Positions 54,316 to 63,699 of a DNA stretch of 64,000 nt are shown piece after piece. Origin of the DNA: Pseudomonadota bacterium (lineage in GTDB: Bacteria; Pseudomonadota; Alphaproteobacteria; Rhizobiales; Phreatobacteraceae); assembly GCA_020161695.1 (NCBI GenBank), contig JAIUOO010000023.1, positions 1 through 64,000 of the forward strand, in the 5' to 3' direction. The stretch's first letter is position 1. Every line of letters begins with the position of its first letter. The position numbers and the translations under genes were made by a program. The notes beneath the pieces are model-generated. The model was not told the DNA's origin and did not search any database. It worked only from the letters and a program-made list of their open reading frames with translations.

Positions 54316-55788
54316 ATGACCGCTCATGCCAATCCGAAGAATCTCATCCCCGGCGCCACCGGCGACTGGGAAGTGGTGATCGGCCTCGAAATCCACGCGC
54401 AGGTGGCGTCCAACGCCAAGCTGTTCTCGGGGGCCGCGGTCGGCTTCGGCGCGCCGGAAAACAGCCAGGTGAGCCTCGTGGATGCGGCCATGCCGGGCAT
54501 GCTGCCCGTGATCAACGAGGAATGCGTGCGCCAGGCGATCCGCACCGGCCTCGGCCTGAAGGCGAAGATCAACTACCGCTCGGTCTTCGACCGGAAGAAC
54601 TATTTCTATCCGGACCTGCCGCAGGGCTATCAGATCAGCCAGTACAAGAGCCCGATCGTCGGCGAGGGCGAGGTGACGGTGGACCTGTCGCCGACCGAGA
54701 GCTTCACGGTGGGCATCGAGCGCCTGCATCTCGAACAGGATGCCGGCAAGTCGATCCACGACCAGAGCCCGACTCTGTCCTATATCGACCTGAACCGCTC
54801 GGGCACCGCGCTGATGGAGATCGTTTCCAAGCCGGACATGCGCTCGGCCGACGAGGCCAAGGCCTATGTCACCAAGCTGCGGACAATCCTGCGCTATCTC
54901 GGCACCTGCGACGGCGACATGGAGAAGGGCAACCTCCGCGCCGACGTCAACGTCTCCGTCCGCAAGCCGGGCGATGCCTTCGGCACCCGCTGCGAGATCA
55001 AGAACGTCAACTCGATCCGGTTCATCGGTCAGGCCGTGGACTACGAAGCGCGCCGCCAGATCGGCATCATCGAGGATGGCGGCACGATCGCGCAGGAGAC
55101 GCGCCTGTTCGATGCCGGCAAGGGCGAGACGCGCTCCATGCGCTCGAAGGAGGAGGCGCACGACTACCGCTACTTCCCCGATCCCGACCTGCTGCCGCTC
55201 GAATTCGACCAGGCCTATGTCGATGATCTCGCGAAGCACCTCCCCGAACTGCCGGACGCGAAGAAGGCGCGGCTGATCGCGCAGTACGGGCTCACCCCCT
55301 ACGACGCCTCCATCCTCGTGCTGGAGAAGGAGAGCGCCGACTATTTCGAGGCCGTTGCGCGCGGCCGCGACGGCAAGCAGGCCGCCAACTGGGTGATCAA
55401 CGAGCTGTTCGGCCGCCTGAACAAGGAAGGCCACGACGTGACGGCCTCGCCGGTGACGCCCGCGCAGATCGGCGGCATCATCGACCTGATCCAGGCCGGC
55501 ACCATCTCCGGCAAGCTCGCCAAGGACCTGTTCGAGATCGTCTTCACCGAGGGCGGCGACCCCGCCGCGATCGTCGAGGCCCGCGGCATGAAGCAGGTCA
55601 CGGACACGGGCGCGATCGAGAAGGTGATCGACGAGGTGATCGCGGCCAATCCCGACAAAGTCGAGCAGGCCAAGGCGAAGCCCACGATGCTCGGCTGGTT
55701 CGTCGGGCAGGTGATGAAGGCCTCGGGTGGCAAGGCCAATCCGGGTGCGGTGAACGAGATCCTCAAGACCAAGCTCGGCATCGAATAG
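54316..55788 (+). CDS. gatB: Asp/Glu-tRNA amidotransferase subunit B
   Basis: A 490 aa subunit of GatCAB that binds the tRNA and activates the mischarged aminoacyl end. Landmarks are [20 protein letters not shown] near residues 21-40, [15 protein letters not shown] near 96-110, [17 protein letters not shown] near 276, and the C-terminal YqeY/tail region ([20 protein letters not shown]). ATG 54316 is the family start. It is separated from gatC-gatA by the sigma/anti-sigma pair and the inserted cassette. Confidence 0.95.
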   Translation: MTAHANPKNLIPGATGDWEVVIGLEIHAQVASNAKLFSGAAVGFGAPENSQVSLVDAAMPGMLPVINEECVRQAIRTGLGLKAKINYRSVFDRKNYFYPDLPQGYQISQYKSPIVGEGEVTVDLSPTESFTVGIERLHLEQDAGKSIHDQSPTLSYIDLNRSGTALMEIVSKPDMRSADEAKAYVTKLRTILRYLGTCDGDMEKGNLRADVNVSVRKPGDAFGTRCEIKNVNSIRFIGQAVDYEARRQIGIIEDGGTIAQETRLFDAGKGETRSMRSKEEAHDYRYFPDPDLLPLEFDQAYVDDLAKHLPELPDAKKARLIAQYGLTPYDASILVLEKESADYFEAVARGRDGKQAANWVINELFGRLNKEGHDVTASPVTPAQIGGIIDLIQAGTISGKLAKDLFEIVFTEGGDPAAIVEARGMKQVTDTGAIEKVIDEVIAANPDKVEQAKAKPTMLGWFVGQVMKASGGKANPGAVNEILKTKLGIE

Positions 55789-55853
55789 GCGCCTGCTGCA
55801 CCGGGCGGCACGGGATTTGAATCCGTGATGCCGGCTGGAGCAGGAGGATCGCC

Positions 55854-56306
55854 TTGTTCAAGACATCGCCGGGACTTGCCCGGCTCGCCGCTTCGGCATG
55901 CGCTGCCGGGGCCGTCGTGCTGCTTGCGGCGCTCGGCTTCCGCTCGTTCTCGCTGCCGCTGCTCCTGGCCTCGATCGGTGGCTCCGCGGTCATCGTCTTC
56001 GGCATGCCGGACAGCCGCATGGCGCGCCCGCGCAGCCTCTATGGTGGTCACGTCATCGGCATCGCGGCCGGGTTTCTCGCGGTCCTGCTCGGACGCTCCG
56101 ACTATGCGGTCGCTGCCGCTGTCGCGCTGGCGCTGATCGCGATGCTGCTGACCGACAGCGTCCATTCGCCGGCCGGCGCCGATCCGATCATCGTGGCCAA
56201 TGCCGGAGCCGGCCCGGAATTCGTGCTGGTGGCGGCCGTGCTTCTCGTGCTGACCGACCTGCTTGGGCGGATCATCGGGTGGATGTTCGCCGACCAGCCC
56301 CGGTGA
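55854..56306 (+). CDS. HPP family membrane protein
   Basis: A 150 aa membrane protein of the HPP type, with four hydrophobic segments. The family-like motifs are FSLPLLLASIGGSAVIVFG near residues 32-50 and SRMARPRSLYGGHVIG near 54-69, and a later HSPAGADPI. HPP proteins in plants and cyanobacteria are linked to nitrite transport, but the bacterial role is unknown. The start is TTG at 55854 with CAGGAGGA placed 5-6 bases before it. Confidence 0.8.
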   Translation: MFKTSPGLARLAASACAAGAVVLLAALGFRSFSLPLLLASIGGSAVIVFGMPDSRMARPRSLYGGHVIGIAAGFLAVLLGRSDYAVAAAVALALIAMLLTDSVHSPAGADPIIVANAGAGPEFVLVAAVLLVLTDLLGRIIGWMFADQPR

Positions 56307-56411
56307 ATGGCAGCAACGGCATTTTCTCCCGTTGCGCGTGGGGAGGACATTCGTCTTCCATGCGCCTCCGCAACGGGACCATCCAGAGCGATGGCCCATG
56401 GGAGGATGACG

Positions 56412-57047
56412 ATGGCGAAGCGCTTTACGCTCAATGGTTCCTGGGTCTCGGGGCCGACTTACAAGGTCGGCCTCATGCTGAGCCTCTGCGGCGAGGATTT
56501 CGCCTACAATTCGATCAACCTGCGCGCGATGGAGCACAAGTCGGACGCCTATCTCGCCAAGAACCGCTTCGGACAGGTGCCGGCGCTGGAGGACGGCAAG
56601 GCCGGTTTCTCGCTCTGCCAGTCGGCCTCGATCCTCGAATATCTCGCCGTCGAGCTCGGCAAGTTCCAGGGCGACGGCAAGCTCGACCTGATCCGCGCCC
56701 GCGAATGGATGTTCTGGGATTTCGACCGGCTTGCGCCGCCGATCTACCGTTCGCGCGCCCAGCGCTTCGGCATCCGCAACTACAACCAGTCGACCATGGA
56801 GATGTATTTCGCCGACGGCACCGCCGCGCTGAAGACGCTGGAGGGCGCGCTGGCCAATGCCGACTGGCTGGTCGGCCGGGCGCCGACCATCGCCGACATC
56901 GACGTCTATGGCGCCGTCGCCTATGCGCCGCAGGCGGGCTTCGGGCTGGACGGCTATCCCGCCATCGCGGCGTGGATGAAGCGCATCGAGGCGCTGCCGG
57001 GCTTCGGACCCGTGACCAGCCTGCTGCCGCAGGCAAGCCGCCCGTGA
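56412..57047 (+). CDS. Glutathione S-transferase family protein
   Basis: A 211 aa GST. The N-terminal thioredoxin-fold domain (YKVGLMLSLCGEDFAYNSIN, then NRFGQVPALEDGKAGFSLCQ with the conserved cis-Pro at VPAL, and SQSASILEYLAV) is followed by an all-helical C-terminal domain with the NADWLVGRAPTIADIDVYG capping box. The substrate is unknown. GGAGG lies 6 bases before ATG 56412. The GNAT gene overlaps its stop (GTGA). Confidence 0.9.
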   Translation: MAKRFTLNGSWVSGPTYKVGLMLSLCGEDFAYNSINLRAMEHKSDAYLAKNRFGQVPALEDGKAGFSLCQSASILEYLAVELGKFQGDGKLDLIRAREWMFWDFDRLAPPIYRSRAQRFGIRNYNQSTMEMYFADGTAALKTLEGALANADWLVGRAPTIADIDVYGAVAYAPQAGFGLDGYPAIAAWMKRIEALPGFGPVTSLLPQASRP

Positions 57048-57517
57048 GCCCGGCAGCCGTCGTCCGTCCCGCGACGGCGGCCGACGCGCCTGTCATCGCG
57101 GCGCTGATCGCCATGGGCCACGCGTCCGCGCCCATGGACGCGGCCGCGGCCGAGGCCGAAGGGCGTCATCCCGCCTATGCGGCGGCTTTCGCGCGCGTCG
57201 CAGCCTCGGAGGCGAACCACCTGTTCGTCGCCGAGCAGGCGGGCAGGGTGGTCGGCACCTACCAGCTCACCGCGCTGCCGGGGATTGCCGAGCGCGGGCG
57301 CACGCGCGGCAAGATCGAGAGCGTCCATGTCGACCCGGCGCTGCGCGGTTCGGGCGTCGGCGCGGCGATGATGCGCCATGCCGTCGCCGAGGCACGGGCG
57401 CTCGGCATCGGCCTCCTGGAGCTGTCATCCAGCAAGAGCCGAAAGGACGCGCACCGCTTCTACGAGCGGCTCGGCTTCGCCCGAAGCCACGAGGGCTTCA
57501 AGATGGCGCTGGACTGA
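57044..57517 (+). CDS. GNAT family N-acetyltransferase
   Basis: A 157 aa GNAT acetyltransferase. The acetyl-CoA pyrophosphate-binding motif is VDPALRGSGVGAAMMRHAV near residues 93-111, and motif B has HRFYERLGF near 138-146. The acceptor is unknown. Its GTG overlaps the stop of the GST gene, so the two are coupled. Confidence 0.9.
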   Translation: MSPAAVVRPATAADAPVIAALIAMGHASAPMDAAAAEAEGRHPAYAAAFARVAASEANHLFVAEQAGRVVGTYQLTALPGIAERGRTRGKIESVHVDPALRGSGVGAAMMRHAVAEARALGIGLLELSSSKSRKDAHRFYERLGFARSHEGFKMALD

Positions 57518-57523
57518 CGGGCC

Positions 57524-57838
57524 TCAGCCGCGCGAGCGGCGGGCCCGGCATTCCGGCAGGAAGCTGCGCCAGGTTTTTCCCTGCGCCTGCAGGGCCGTCC
57601 TGTTGCCGCGCCATTCCGCGCCGCAGTCGCGCATCAGCTGGTCGTTGCGGAGCTGGGCGGCCGAGCGCGGCCGGCGGGTCGTGGTCGCGCCGGCGGCCGG
57701 CGTCGTCTGAGACGTGGATGCCGACGAGCCGCTGCGCGTACGCGTCTGTGTGGTCGACTGGGCGGCGGCGACGTCCACGGTGAGGACGAGCGCGGCGGCA
57801 GCCGCGAGCCAGTGCAGTTTCATCCGATTGGGTTTCAT
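57524..57838 (-). CDS. Small exported Ser/Thr-rich protein
   Basis: A 104 aa exported protein with a signal peptide (cleavage near residue 26, AAAQ), a Ser/Thr/Arg-rich low-complexity stretch, and a conserved-looking end with two cysteines (RDCGAEWRGNRTAL and LPECRARR). Similar Cys...Glu-Trp...Cys modules occur in many small exported proteins of Hyphomicrobiales. Function unknown. ATG 57823 is an alternative start. Confidence 0.7.
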   Translation of the reverse strand: MKPNRMKLHWLAAAAALVLTVDVAAAQSTTQTRTRSGSSASTSQTTPAAGATTTRRPRSAAQLRNDQLMRDCGAEWRGNRTALQAQGKTWRSFLPECRARRSRG

Positions 57839-58064
57839 GCGGCGATCCTCCCTCGATCCGCGCCAGTGTCGCGCCCGGTTGCCGAACGGGCGATGAACGC
57901 CGGAAGGTTGCAGTCTGTCCTGTCCTCGCCCGCCTGCAAATGAGGCATTGCACGGATGGAAGGGCGGAGGGCTTGGCCGGGCCGCCCGGCGTGGTAGCCT
58001 CCGGCTCCGCGGCCCGCCGGCATCGAGGCCGGACCGTCGCGGAAGGAACGTCCGGAGACCCTAC

Positions 58065-58766
58065 ATGTCGCAGCGCCCCATCGATCTTCACTACTGGCCG
58101 ACGCCGAATGGCTGGAAGATCACGATCATGCTGGAGGAATGCGGGCTCCCCTACAACGTGATCACCGTGAACATCGGCAAGGGCGACCAGTTCAAGCCGG
58201 ACTTCCTGAAGATCGCACCGAACAACCGCATGCCGGCCATCGTCGACCCCGACGGGCCGGGCGGCGAGCCGATCTCGGTCTTCGAGTCCGGGGCCATCCT
58301 CATGTATCTCGGGCGCAAGACCGGCCAGTTCTACCCGCAGGACGAGCGCAAGCGCGTCGCGGTCGAGGAATGGCTGATGTGGCAGATGGCCGGTTTCGGG
58401 CCGATGCTCGGCCAGACCCACCATTTCCGCATCTACGCGCCGGAAAAGCTCGAATATGCCATCAACCGCTATACCAACGAGGCGAACCGCCTCTATGGCG
58501 TGCTCAACCGCCGCCTCGAGGGCCGCGACTATATCTGCGACGACTACACGATCGCCGATATCGCCTGCATCGGCTGGGCCAAGGCCTGGGAGCGGCAGGG
58601 GCAGGACATCAACGAGTTCCCGAATGTGAAGGCGTGGCTCGAACGCATGCTCGCCCGTCCGGCCGTGCAGCGCGGCCTCATGGTCAACAAGGCGGACCGC
58701 AATCCGAACCAGCTGCGCGACGATCCGGCGGCGCAGGCGGTGCTGTTCGGGCAGAAGGCGCGCTGA
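58065..58766 (+). CDS. yfcG: Glutathione S-transferase, YfcG/YghU type
   Basis: A 233 aa GST close to YfcG/YghU (Nu class), which have disulfide reductase activity with glutathione. Landmarks are DLHYWPTPNGWKITIMLEEC near residues 7-26, KIAPNNRMPAIVD with the cis-Pro, FESGAILMYLGRKTGQF, and WLMWQMAGFGPMLGQTHHF near 108-126. The ATG at 58065 begins the conserved protein; earlier in-frame codons are not conserved. No partner is evident. Confidence 0.9.
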   Translation: MSQRPIDLHYWPTPNGWKITIMLEECGLPYNVITVNIGKGDQFKPDFLKIAPNNRMPAIVDPDGPGGEPISVFESGAILMYLGRKTGQFYPQDERKRVAVEEWLMWQMAGFGPMLGQTHHFRIYAPEKLEYAINRYTNEANRLYGVLNRRLEGRDYICDDYTIADIACIGWAKAWERQGQDINEFPNVKAWLERMLARPAVQRGLMVNKADRNPNQLRDDPAAQAVLFGQKAR

Positions 58767-58789
58767 CCGGGCGAGTTGCGTTCGGATGA

Positions 58790-58809
58790 GGGCGGCCGGA
58801 AGGCCGCCC
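58790..58809. terminator. Hairpin between convergent genes
   Basis: Perfect 8-bp arms (GGGCGGCC 58790-58797, GGCCGCCC 58802-58809) with a GGAA tetraloop. It lies between the YfcG-type gene and the convergent DUF2147 gene and may end both transcripts; T-runs are short. Confidence 0.55.
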
Positions 58810-58823
58810 TTGTCGTCCGTGCC

Positions 58824-59231
58824 TCAGTTCACCCGCGTCCAGGTCTGCGAGCGGCAGATCATGCCGCCGAGGACGCAGCCCGACAGCGACATGGAATTGG
58901 CCGACGGCATGGTCATGCGGCCGTTATAGGTCTTGCCGTCCTGGTAGTTGTAGAGCGTGCCCTGCCACGCATTCGGACCATTGGGGCGCATGGTGATCAT
59001 GCGCACGCCCGCGAGCGCGCGCGAGCGGAGCGAGGCGTTCTCGTTCTTCTCGTCGGTCGTCTGGCCGCGCACCGAGACGATGGTGCCGCAGATCTGGCCG
59101 CCGCAATCGGCGAAGCGCACGCGCGTATCGCCGGACTGGCTGACGAAGGTCCCGGTCGGGCTCTGGGCGAGGGCCGGGGCGGCAGTCAGGGCGAGGGCGA
59201 GCGCCGCGCCGGCGAGGGCGATGGTCTTCAT
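58824..59231 (-). CDS. DUF2147 domain-containing exported protein
   Basis: A 135 aa periplasmic protein with a signal peptide (cleavage near residue 22, ALAQS) and a DUF2147 domain: TFVSQSGDTRVRFADCGGQI with a Cys pair near 43-48, LYNYQDGKTYNGRMTM, and SLSGCVLGGMICRSQTW at the end. The four cysteines probably form two disulfides. Function is unknown; members are widespread in proteobacteria. Confidence 0.88.
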   Translation of the reverse strand: MKTIALAGAALALALTAAPALAQSPTGTFVSQSGDTRVRFADCGGQICGTIVSVRGQTTDEKNENASLRSRALAGVRMITMRPNGPNAWQGTLYNYQDGKTYNGRMTMPSANSMSLSGCVLGGMICRSQTWTRVN

Positions 59232-59402
59232 GGGATTTCCTCCGCGGCGCGTCGGTTGCAGCGCGCCTTGCGACCAATGTCGCGCGGCCCGCGCCGGCCG
59301 TCCAGTGTCGCCGGGGCACGCTTGCTTAAGGCTGACGTAGCGTTAATCGATCATTGACCCTTGGGAAGCACACTGCCGCGAAAGAGGTAGCCGGCGGACG
59401 TC

Positions 59403-59726
59403 ATGGCCTGGTCTGCCGTGACGCTGCGTGATCGGAGATCGCCCATGGTGATGGTCCTCGCCGAGGCTGATGCCCCGTCCATCGTGCCGATGGAACTGGA
59501 GAACTACGCGCCCCGCGAGCTCGGCACGCTCTATGCGGCGGGCCGGGTGGTTCCGCGCGATCTGGTTGCCGCCCACATGTGGTTCAACATCGCGGCGCTG
59601 CGCGGCGACCGCGAGGCCGCTGCCCAGCGCCAGGAAGTCGCCGCCGAGATGAGCAAGGACGAGATCGCGCAGGCGCTCGGCTGGGCTCGGGCCTGGCTCG
59701 AATCGCAGGCGCCCGTGCGGGCCTGA
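59403..59726 (+). CDS. Small protein with one Sel1-like repeat
   Basis: A 107 aa protein with a single Sel1-type helical repeat (LGTLYAAGRVVPRDLVAAHM followed by WFNIAALRGDREAA), which in longer proteins is an interaction module. ATG 59403 or, more likely for a shorter protein, the ATGs at 59445-59451 are possible starts. A short N-terminal stretch before the repeat has no recognisable signal peptide. Function unknown. Confidence 0.7.
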   Translation: MAWSAVTLRDRRSPMVMVLAEADAPSIVPMELENYAPRELGTLYAAGRVVPRDLVAAHMWFNIAALRGDREAAAQRQEVAAEMSKDEIAQALGWARAWLESQAPVRA

Positions 59727-59728
59727 CC

Positions 59729-62092
59729 TCAGCGCTTGCCGCGCACGGTCGCCAGCGCTGCCGACAGGTTCTCGGCGCTGAAGGGGCGAAATCGAAAGAC
59801 GATCTCATGCCGGCCCGGCGTCAGTTCGACGCCGCGGAACAGCACGTTGGCGCGCAGCAGCGGCCGGCGCTGGCCGTTCACGGTGACCTCCCAGCCGGGA
59901 TAGTCGAGGTCGTGCAGAACGAGGATGCTGGCGACCTCGGTCTCGGCCACCAGCCGCACGGAGTTGAGGCGATAGTCGGCAATGGCGACGCGACCCGGCG
60001 TCGGGCGGCCGGGATCGTCGGTCGCGGGAGGCACCGCCTCGACCGGATCGCCGCGCGAGATCAGCACTTCGGATTCGATGTCGAAGGCGGGGATCTCGCC
60101 AGCCTGCAGGGTCGCCTCGACGTCGATGGCGCGGTAGCGGGCGGCCAGCAGGGCGCGTGGCGCTGCCCGGGGCAGGCGGTAGATCCAGTAGGGTGGACCC
60201 TGCATCAGCGTTTCGAGCCGGGGGCGCGGCAGGCCCGCGGGCATCTCGCCGAGCGGCTTGTCGAACATGACGAGTTCGATGCCGAGAAGGCGGGCGAGCA
60301 GCGAACGATAACCGCGGAATGTCTGCGGAAAGGGCCGCAGGCGCGGCTCGTGGGCGGTCTCCGCGGCGCCCGTCGCGCGTTCGTAGAGCGCGAAGCGTAG
60401 CGGATTGTAGCCGAGCGTCGCCTCGATCCCGTAGGTCATGCCGGCATTCTGCCAGCCGTTCTCCGGTCCGAGAATTTCGACGCGCGGGCGGCGGCCGGCG
60501 GCATGATCGCCATTCGACGCGGCGAGCAGGATCGACAGCGCGGCGCGATCGGGCGAGGGCTCGTCGCGGAACACGGCATAGACGCTCTTCGCCTCGGCAT
60601 TGATCGGCGTCGTGACGTTGTGGAAGCAGAGCTCGGCTATCGCGAGCGCCGCGAGGGCCGTGGCGGCGAGCGTGACTCTTTCGGGCGTGCGCAACCGGCG
60701 CAGCAGCCAGAGCGTGACGGCGCAGACGACCGCCGCGCCGCCGAGCGCGGTCAGGGCCACGACGAGATGGGTGGAGGTCGGCGCGCGGGCGAGGGCGAAG
60801 CCGACGCCGACCGCCGCGAGCGCCGCGAAGGCGGCGAGCGAGATCCGGTTCAAGGCCAGCCGGCCGCGCATCGCTGCGTCGAGGCTGCCGCCGGCGATCA
60901 TCGCGATGGCGAGGATGAGGATGAAAGTGGCATCGGCCGGCCGGCGATAGAGGGACACGCCCGGGATGAGCTCAAAGGCGAAGCGGAACAGCGGCGTGTG
61001 CGCGCCGAGCGCATAGACGAGGCTCGCCGCGCCGAGACCGGCGAAAAAGCGCATCCCCGGACGGAATGCCGCGCCGCCCGCAAGGCCGATCCCGACCGTG
61101 AGCAGCGTTGCGACCGCGCCGACATGCAGGAAGTTCACGGAGCGGTCGGTCCAGTCGAAATTCGGCCAATGCGGCGTGCCGGGCCCGAAATAGAGGTCGG
61201 TGCGCTGCAGCCCGCCGAACATGTCGGCCGCGAACAGACCGATCAGGTTGAACGGGTCGAGCGAGCCATAGGCCGCGGTCTGGAACGCCACCATCGGCCG
61301 GTTGGAGAAGGCAGCGAACTGGAGGGTCAGCAGCAGCGGCACGGCGAGAATGGCAGCGCCAACCGCGCCCATCAGCAGAATGCATGGCCCTCGCGAGCGC
61401 AGCCAGCCTACGAGCGGGCGGTGCGTAGCCGCATGGGTCAGCGCGAAAGCGACCAGCACGAGGCAGCCGAGGAAGGCGATCTGGTCACGGCCCAGCGCCA
61501 TCACGGCGGCGGCGATGCCGAAGGCGACCGACCAGCGCCACGAACGGCGGTCGAGCGCGCGTTCGAGGAACAGGAGGCAGACCGGCAGCCAGGCGTAGGA
61601 GACGACGAGGCCGATATGCTGGAGCCGGCCCATGGCTGGGCCGCCGAAGAACACGATGGCGGCTGCGAGCACGGCCGCCTGCGGCGCGAAGCCCCGGCGC
61701 GCGCAGAGCGCGGCGGTGGCGGCAGCCGCGCCGGCGAGATGGGCCAGCGCGATCGCGTCGAAGGCGCCCATCGGCGCCTTGGGCGCCAGCCACGCGGCGA
61801 TCAGGAAGGTCGGCGAGAACAGCAGGGATTGCGGGTCGGCGACCGAGGGAAATCCCGAGAAATGGTAGGGATTCCACAGCGGCAGTTCGCACTGCGAGAG
61901 GGCTCGGCCGACGAAGCGGAAGAAATTGTAGAACTGCGACTTGGCGTCCCACGGAATGGTCACCGCCTCGACGGTGTAGGCCGCGACCGTGATGGCCCAG
62001 AAGGCGAGGATCGTGGCGGCAACGGCCAGCGTCTCGCGCCGCGTCCATGCGCGCGGATTGCCGGGCAGGCGGTCGGCTTCTGTGTCGCTCAC
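59729..62092 (-). CDS. YfhO-like multi-span membrane protein
   Basis: A 787 aa integral membrane protein, GT-C-like, with an N-terminal membrane part of about a dozen segments and a C-terminal soluble domain. The signature lies in the first loop: NPYHFSGFPSVADPQSLLFS near residues 78-97, and the tail carries LVLHDLDYPGWEVTVNGQRR near 740, both features of the YfhO family. YfhO in Bacillus is involved in glycosylation of lipoteichoic acid; here a role in surface glycan modification is likely but the acceptor is unknown. Confidence 0.85.
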   Translation of the reverse strand: MSDTEADRLPGNPRAWTRRETLAVAATILAFWAITVAAYTVEAVTIPWDAKSQFYNFFRFVGRALSQCELPLWNPYHFSGFPSVADPQSLLFSPTFLIAAWLAPKAPMGAFDAIALAHLAGAAAATAALCARRGFAPQAAVLAAAIVFFGGPAMGRLQHIGLVVSYAWLPVCLLFLERALDRRSWRWSVAFGIAAAVMALGRDQIAFLGCLVLVAFALTHAATHRPLVGWLRSRGPCILLMGAVGAAILAVPLLLTLQFAAFSNRPMVAFQTAAYGSLDPFNLIGLFAADMFGGLQRTDLYFGPGTPHWPNFDWTDRSVNFLHVGAVATLLTVGIGLAGGAAFRPGMRFFAGLGAASLVYALGAHTPLFRFAFELIPGVSLYRRPADATFILILAIAMIAGGSLDAAMRGRLALNRISLAAFAALAAVGVGFALARAPTSTHLVVALTALGGAAVVCAVTLWLLRRLRTPERVTLAATALAALAIAELCFHNVTTPINAEAKSVYAVFRDEPSPDRAALSILLAASNGDHAAGRRPRVEILGPENGWQNAGMTYGIEATLGYNPLRFALYERATGAAETAHEPRLRPFPQTFRGYRSLLARLLGIELVMFDKPLGEMPAGLPRPRLETLMQGPPYWIYRLPRAAPRALLAARYRAIDVEATLQAGEIPAFDIESEVLISRGDPVEAVPPATDDPGRPTPGRVAIADYRLNSVRLVAETEVASILVLHDLDYPGWEVTVNGQRRPLLRANVLFRGVELTPGRHEIVFRFRPFSAENLSAALATVRGKR

Positions 62093-62135
62093 GCGCCGCT
62101 TGTAGCCGAGCCGTCCGGGCGCGGATATGGCGGCG

Positions 62136-63356
62136 TCACGCGGCGGCCTTGCGGCGCTCGGCCTCGATGTCCGGGAGGAAGATGGTGAGGAGCCCGATCA
62201 GCGGCAGGAACGAGCAGACGGTGAAGACGAAGCCGATGCCACGCGCGTCGGCGATCTGGCCGAGCACCGCCGCGCCGATGCCGCCCATGCCGAAGGCGAA
62301 GCCGAAGAACAGTCCGGAGATCATGCCGACCTTCCCCGGCACCAGTTCCTGCGCATAGACGAGGATGGCGGAGAAGGCGGAGGCCATGATCAGACCGATC
62401 ACCACGGTGAGGACGGCCGTGCCGACGAGGCCCGCATAGGGCAGGACGAGGGTGAAGGGCAGGGCGCCGAGGATCGAACCCCAGATGACCAGCTTGCGTC
62501 CGAAGCGGTCGCCGATCGGGCCGCCGAGCAGCGTGCCGGCTGCGAGACCGCCGAGGAACATGAACAACAGGATCTGCGAGCCCTGTACCGACACGCCGAA
62601 GCGCTCGATGGCGTAGAACGTGTAGTAGCTCGAGAGACTCGCAATGTAGATGTATTTGGAGAAGATCAGCAGGGCGAGAACGATCAGGGTTCTCAGCACC
62701 AGTCCGCGAGGCAGGGCGGGCGGCAGCACCGCAGGCGCGGGGGATTTGGCCGCCGCGGCGCGCCTGCCGGCATACCAGGCGCCGACGCGGGCGAGCACGA
62801 CCATGCCGGTCAGCGCGAGGCCTGCGAACCAGGCAAGGCTCTCCTGGCCCCGGGGCAGAATGATGAAGGCGGCGAAGAGCGGGCCGGCCGCTGTGCCGAC
62901 ATTGCCGCCGACCTGGAACAGCGACTGTGCGAGGCCGTGCCGGCCGCCTGACGCGAGGCGCGCCATGCGCGAGGATTCCGGATGGAAGATCGCCGATCCA
63001 AGGCCGACCAGCGCCGCGCCGACCAGCAGCAGCCCGTAGCTGGTCGCATAGGCGAGCACGAACAGGCCGGCGAGCGAGGAGCCCATGCCGACAACCAGCG
63101 AATAGGGCTGGGGCCGCTTGTCGGTGTAGAAGCCGATCAGCGGCTGGAGCAGCGAGGCCGTGCCGTTGAAGACCAGGGTCAGAAGCCCGATCTGGCCGAA
63201 ATCGAGGGCGTAATTGTCCTTCAGCAACGGATAGATCGCCGTGATCAGCGACTGCATCACGTCGTTGAAGAAATGGCAGAGGCTAAGGGCCGCAAGGATG
63301 CCGAAAGTGGTCGTTTCGGCGGCGGGCCGCCGGTCCCCGGCAGTGGCGGTGGTCAC
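62136..63356 (-). CDS. fsr: MFS exporter, fosmidomycin resistance (Fsr) type
   Basis: A 406 aa twelve-span major facilitator exporter. The opening HFFNDVMQSLITAIYPLLKD near residues 28-47 and the GLGSAIFHPESSRMARLASG near 118-137 are typical of Fsr proteins, and the central GGPIGDRFGRKLVIWGS is the MFS loop motif. Fsr confers fosmidomycin resistance in E. coli, but natural cargo is unknown. ATG 63356 is used; it is the farthest upstream gene of this minus-strand block. Confidence 0.88.
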   Translation of the reverse strand: MTTATAGDRRPAAETTTFGILAALSLCHFFNDVMQSLITAIYPLLKDNYALDFGQIGLLTLVFNGTASLLQPLIGFYTDKRPQPYSLVVGMGSSLAGLFVLAYATSYGLLLVGAALVGLGSAIFHPESSRMARLASGGRHGLAQSLFQVGGNVGTAAGPLFAAFIILPRGQESLAWFAGLALTGMVVLARVGAWYAGRRAAAAKSPAPAVLPPALPRGLVLRTLIVLALLIFSKYIYIASLSSYYTFYAIERFGVSVQGSQILLFMFLGGLAAGTLLGGPIGDRFGRKLVIWGSILGALPFTLVLPYAGLVGTAVLTVVIGLIMASAFSAILVYAQELVPGKVGMISGLFFGFAFGMGGIGAAVLGQIADARGIGFVFTVCSFLPLIGLLTIFLPDIEAERRKAAA

Positions 63357-63504
63357 GGCATCATCCTCCCGCGGGGACGGATGCCCGCGCAGCGTCTCCG
63401 CCTCGGGAGGGGCGGTTCACGGGATAGAGGCTGACGGGACGCTACGGGTCAACGCGCGCCGCGCAGGGCGGCCCGGCGCGCAGGGCGGGGCTTGCTGCCA
63501 GCCT

Positions 63505-63645
63505 CTACTCGGCCTCGGGCGCGCCTGACAGTTCGAGCTCGGCCACGACCGATTTCATGATCTCGACCGGGCGATCGACGGCGTTGGATTCCGGCGGTCC
63601 CTCGAAGACGATGTCGCCGGCGGAGGCGCCGAGATTGCGCGCCAC
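63505..63645 (-). CDS. Short frame downstream of the SDR gene
   Basis: An open frame of about 46 codons with a protein-like composition (GASAGDIVFEGPPESNAVDR, ending VVAELELSGAPEAE). It lies in the same frame as the SDR gene, 54 bases after its stop, with GTG 63643-63645 as the only plausible start. It could be a small separate protein or a piece of a longer gene. I do not recognise it and give it low confidence. Confidence 0.3.
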   Translation of the reverse strand: MARNLGASAGDIVFEGPPESNAVDRPVEIMKSVVAELELSGAPEAE

Positions 63646-63699
63646 CAGGACAGCACGCGGTTCGAGGTTTCCTGCCGCTGGCCGCGCTGCCAGGGCGCG

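Noticed and set aside
63505-63699. Read-through extension of the SDR protein
   Set aside because: The frame continues after the SDR stop, but the SDR already ends with the normal VIDGGYTVF terminus of the family, so the extra frame is at most a separate small gene.
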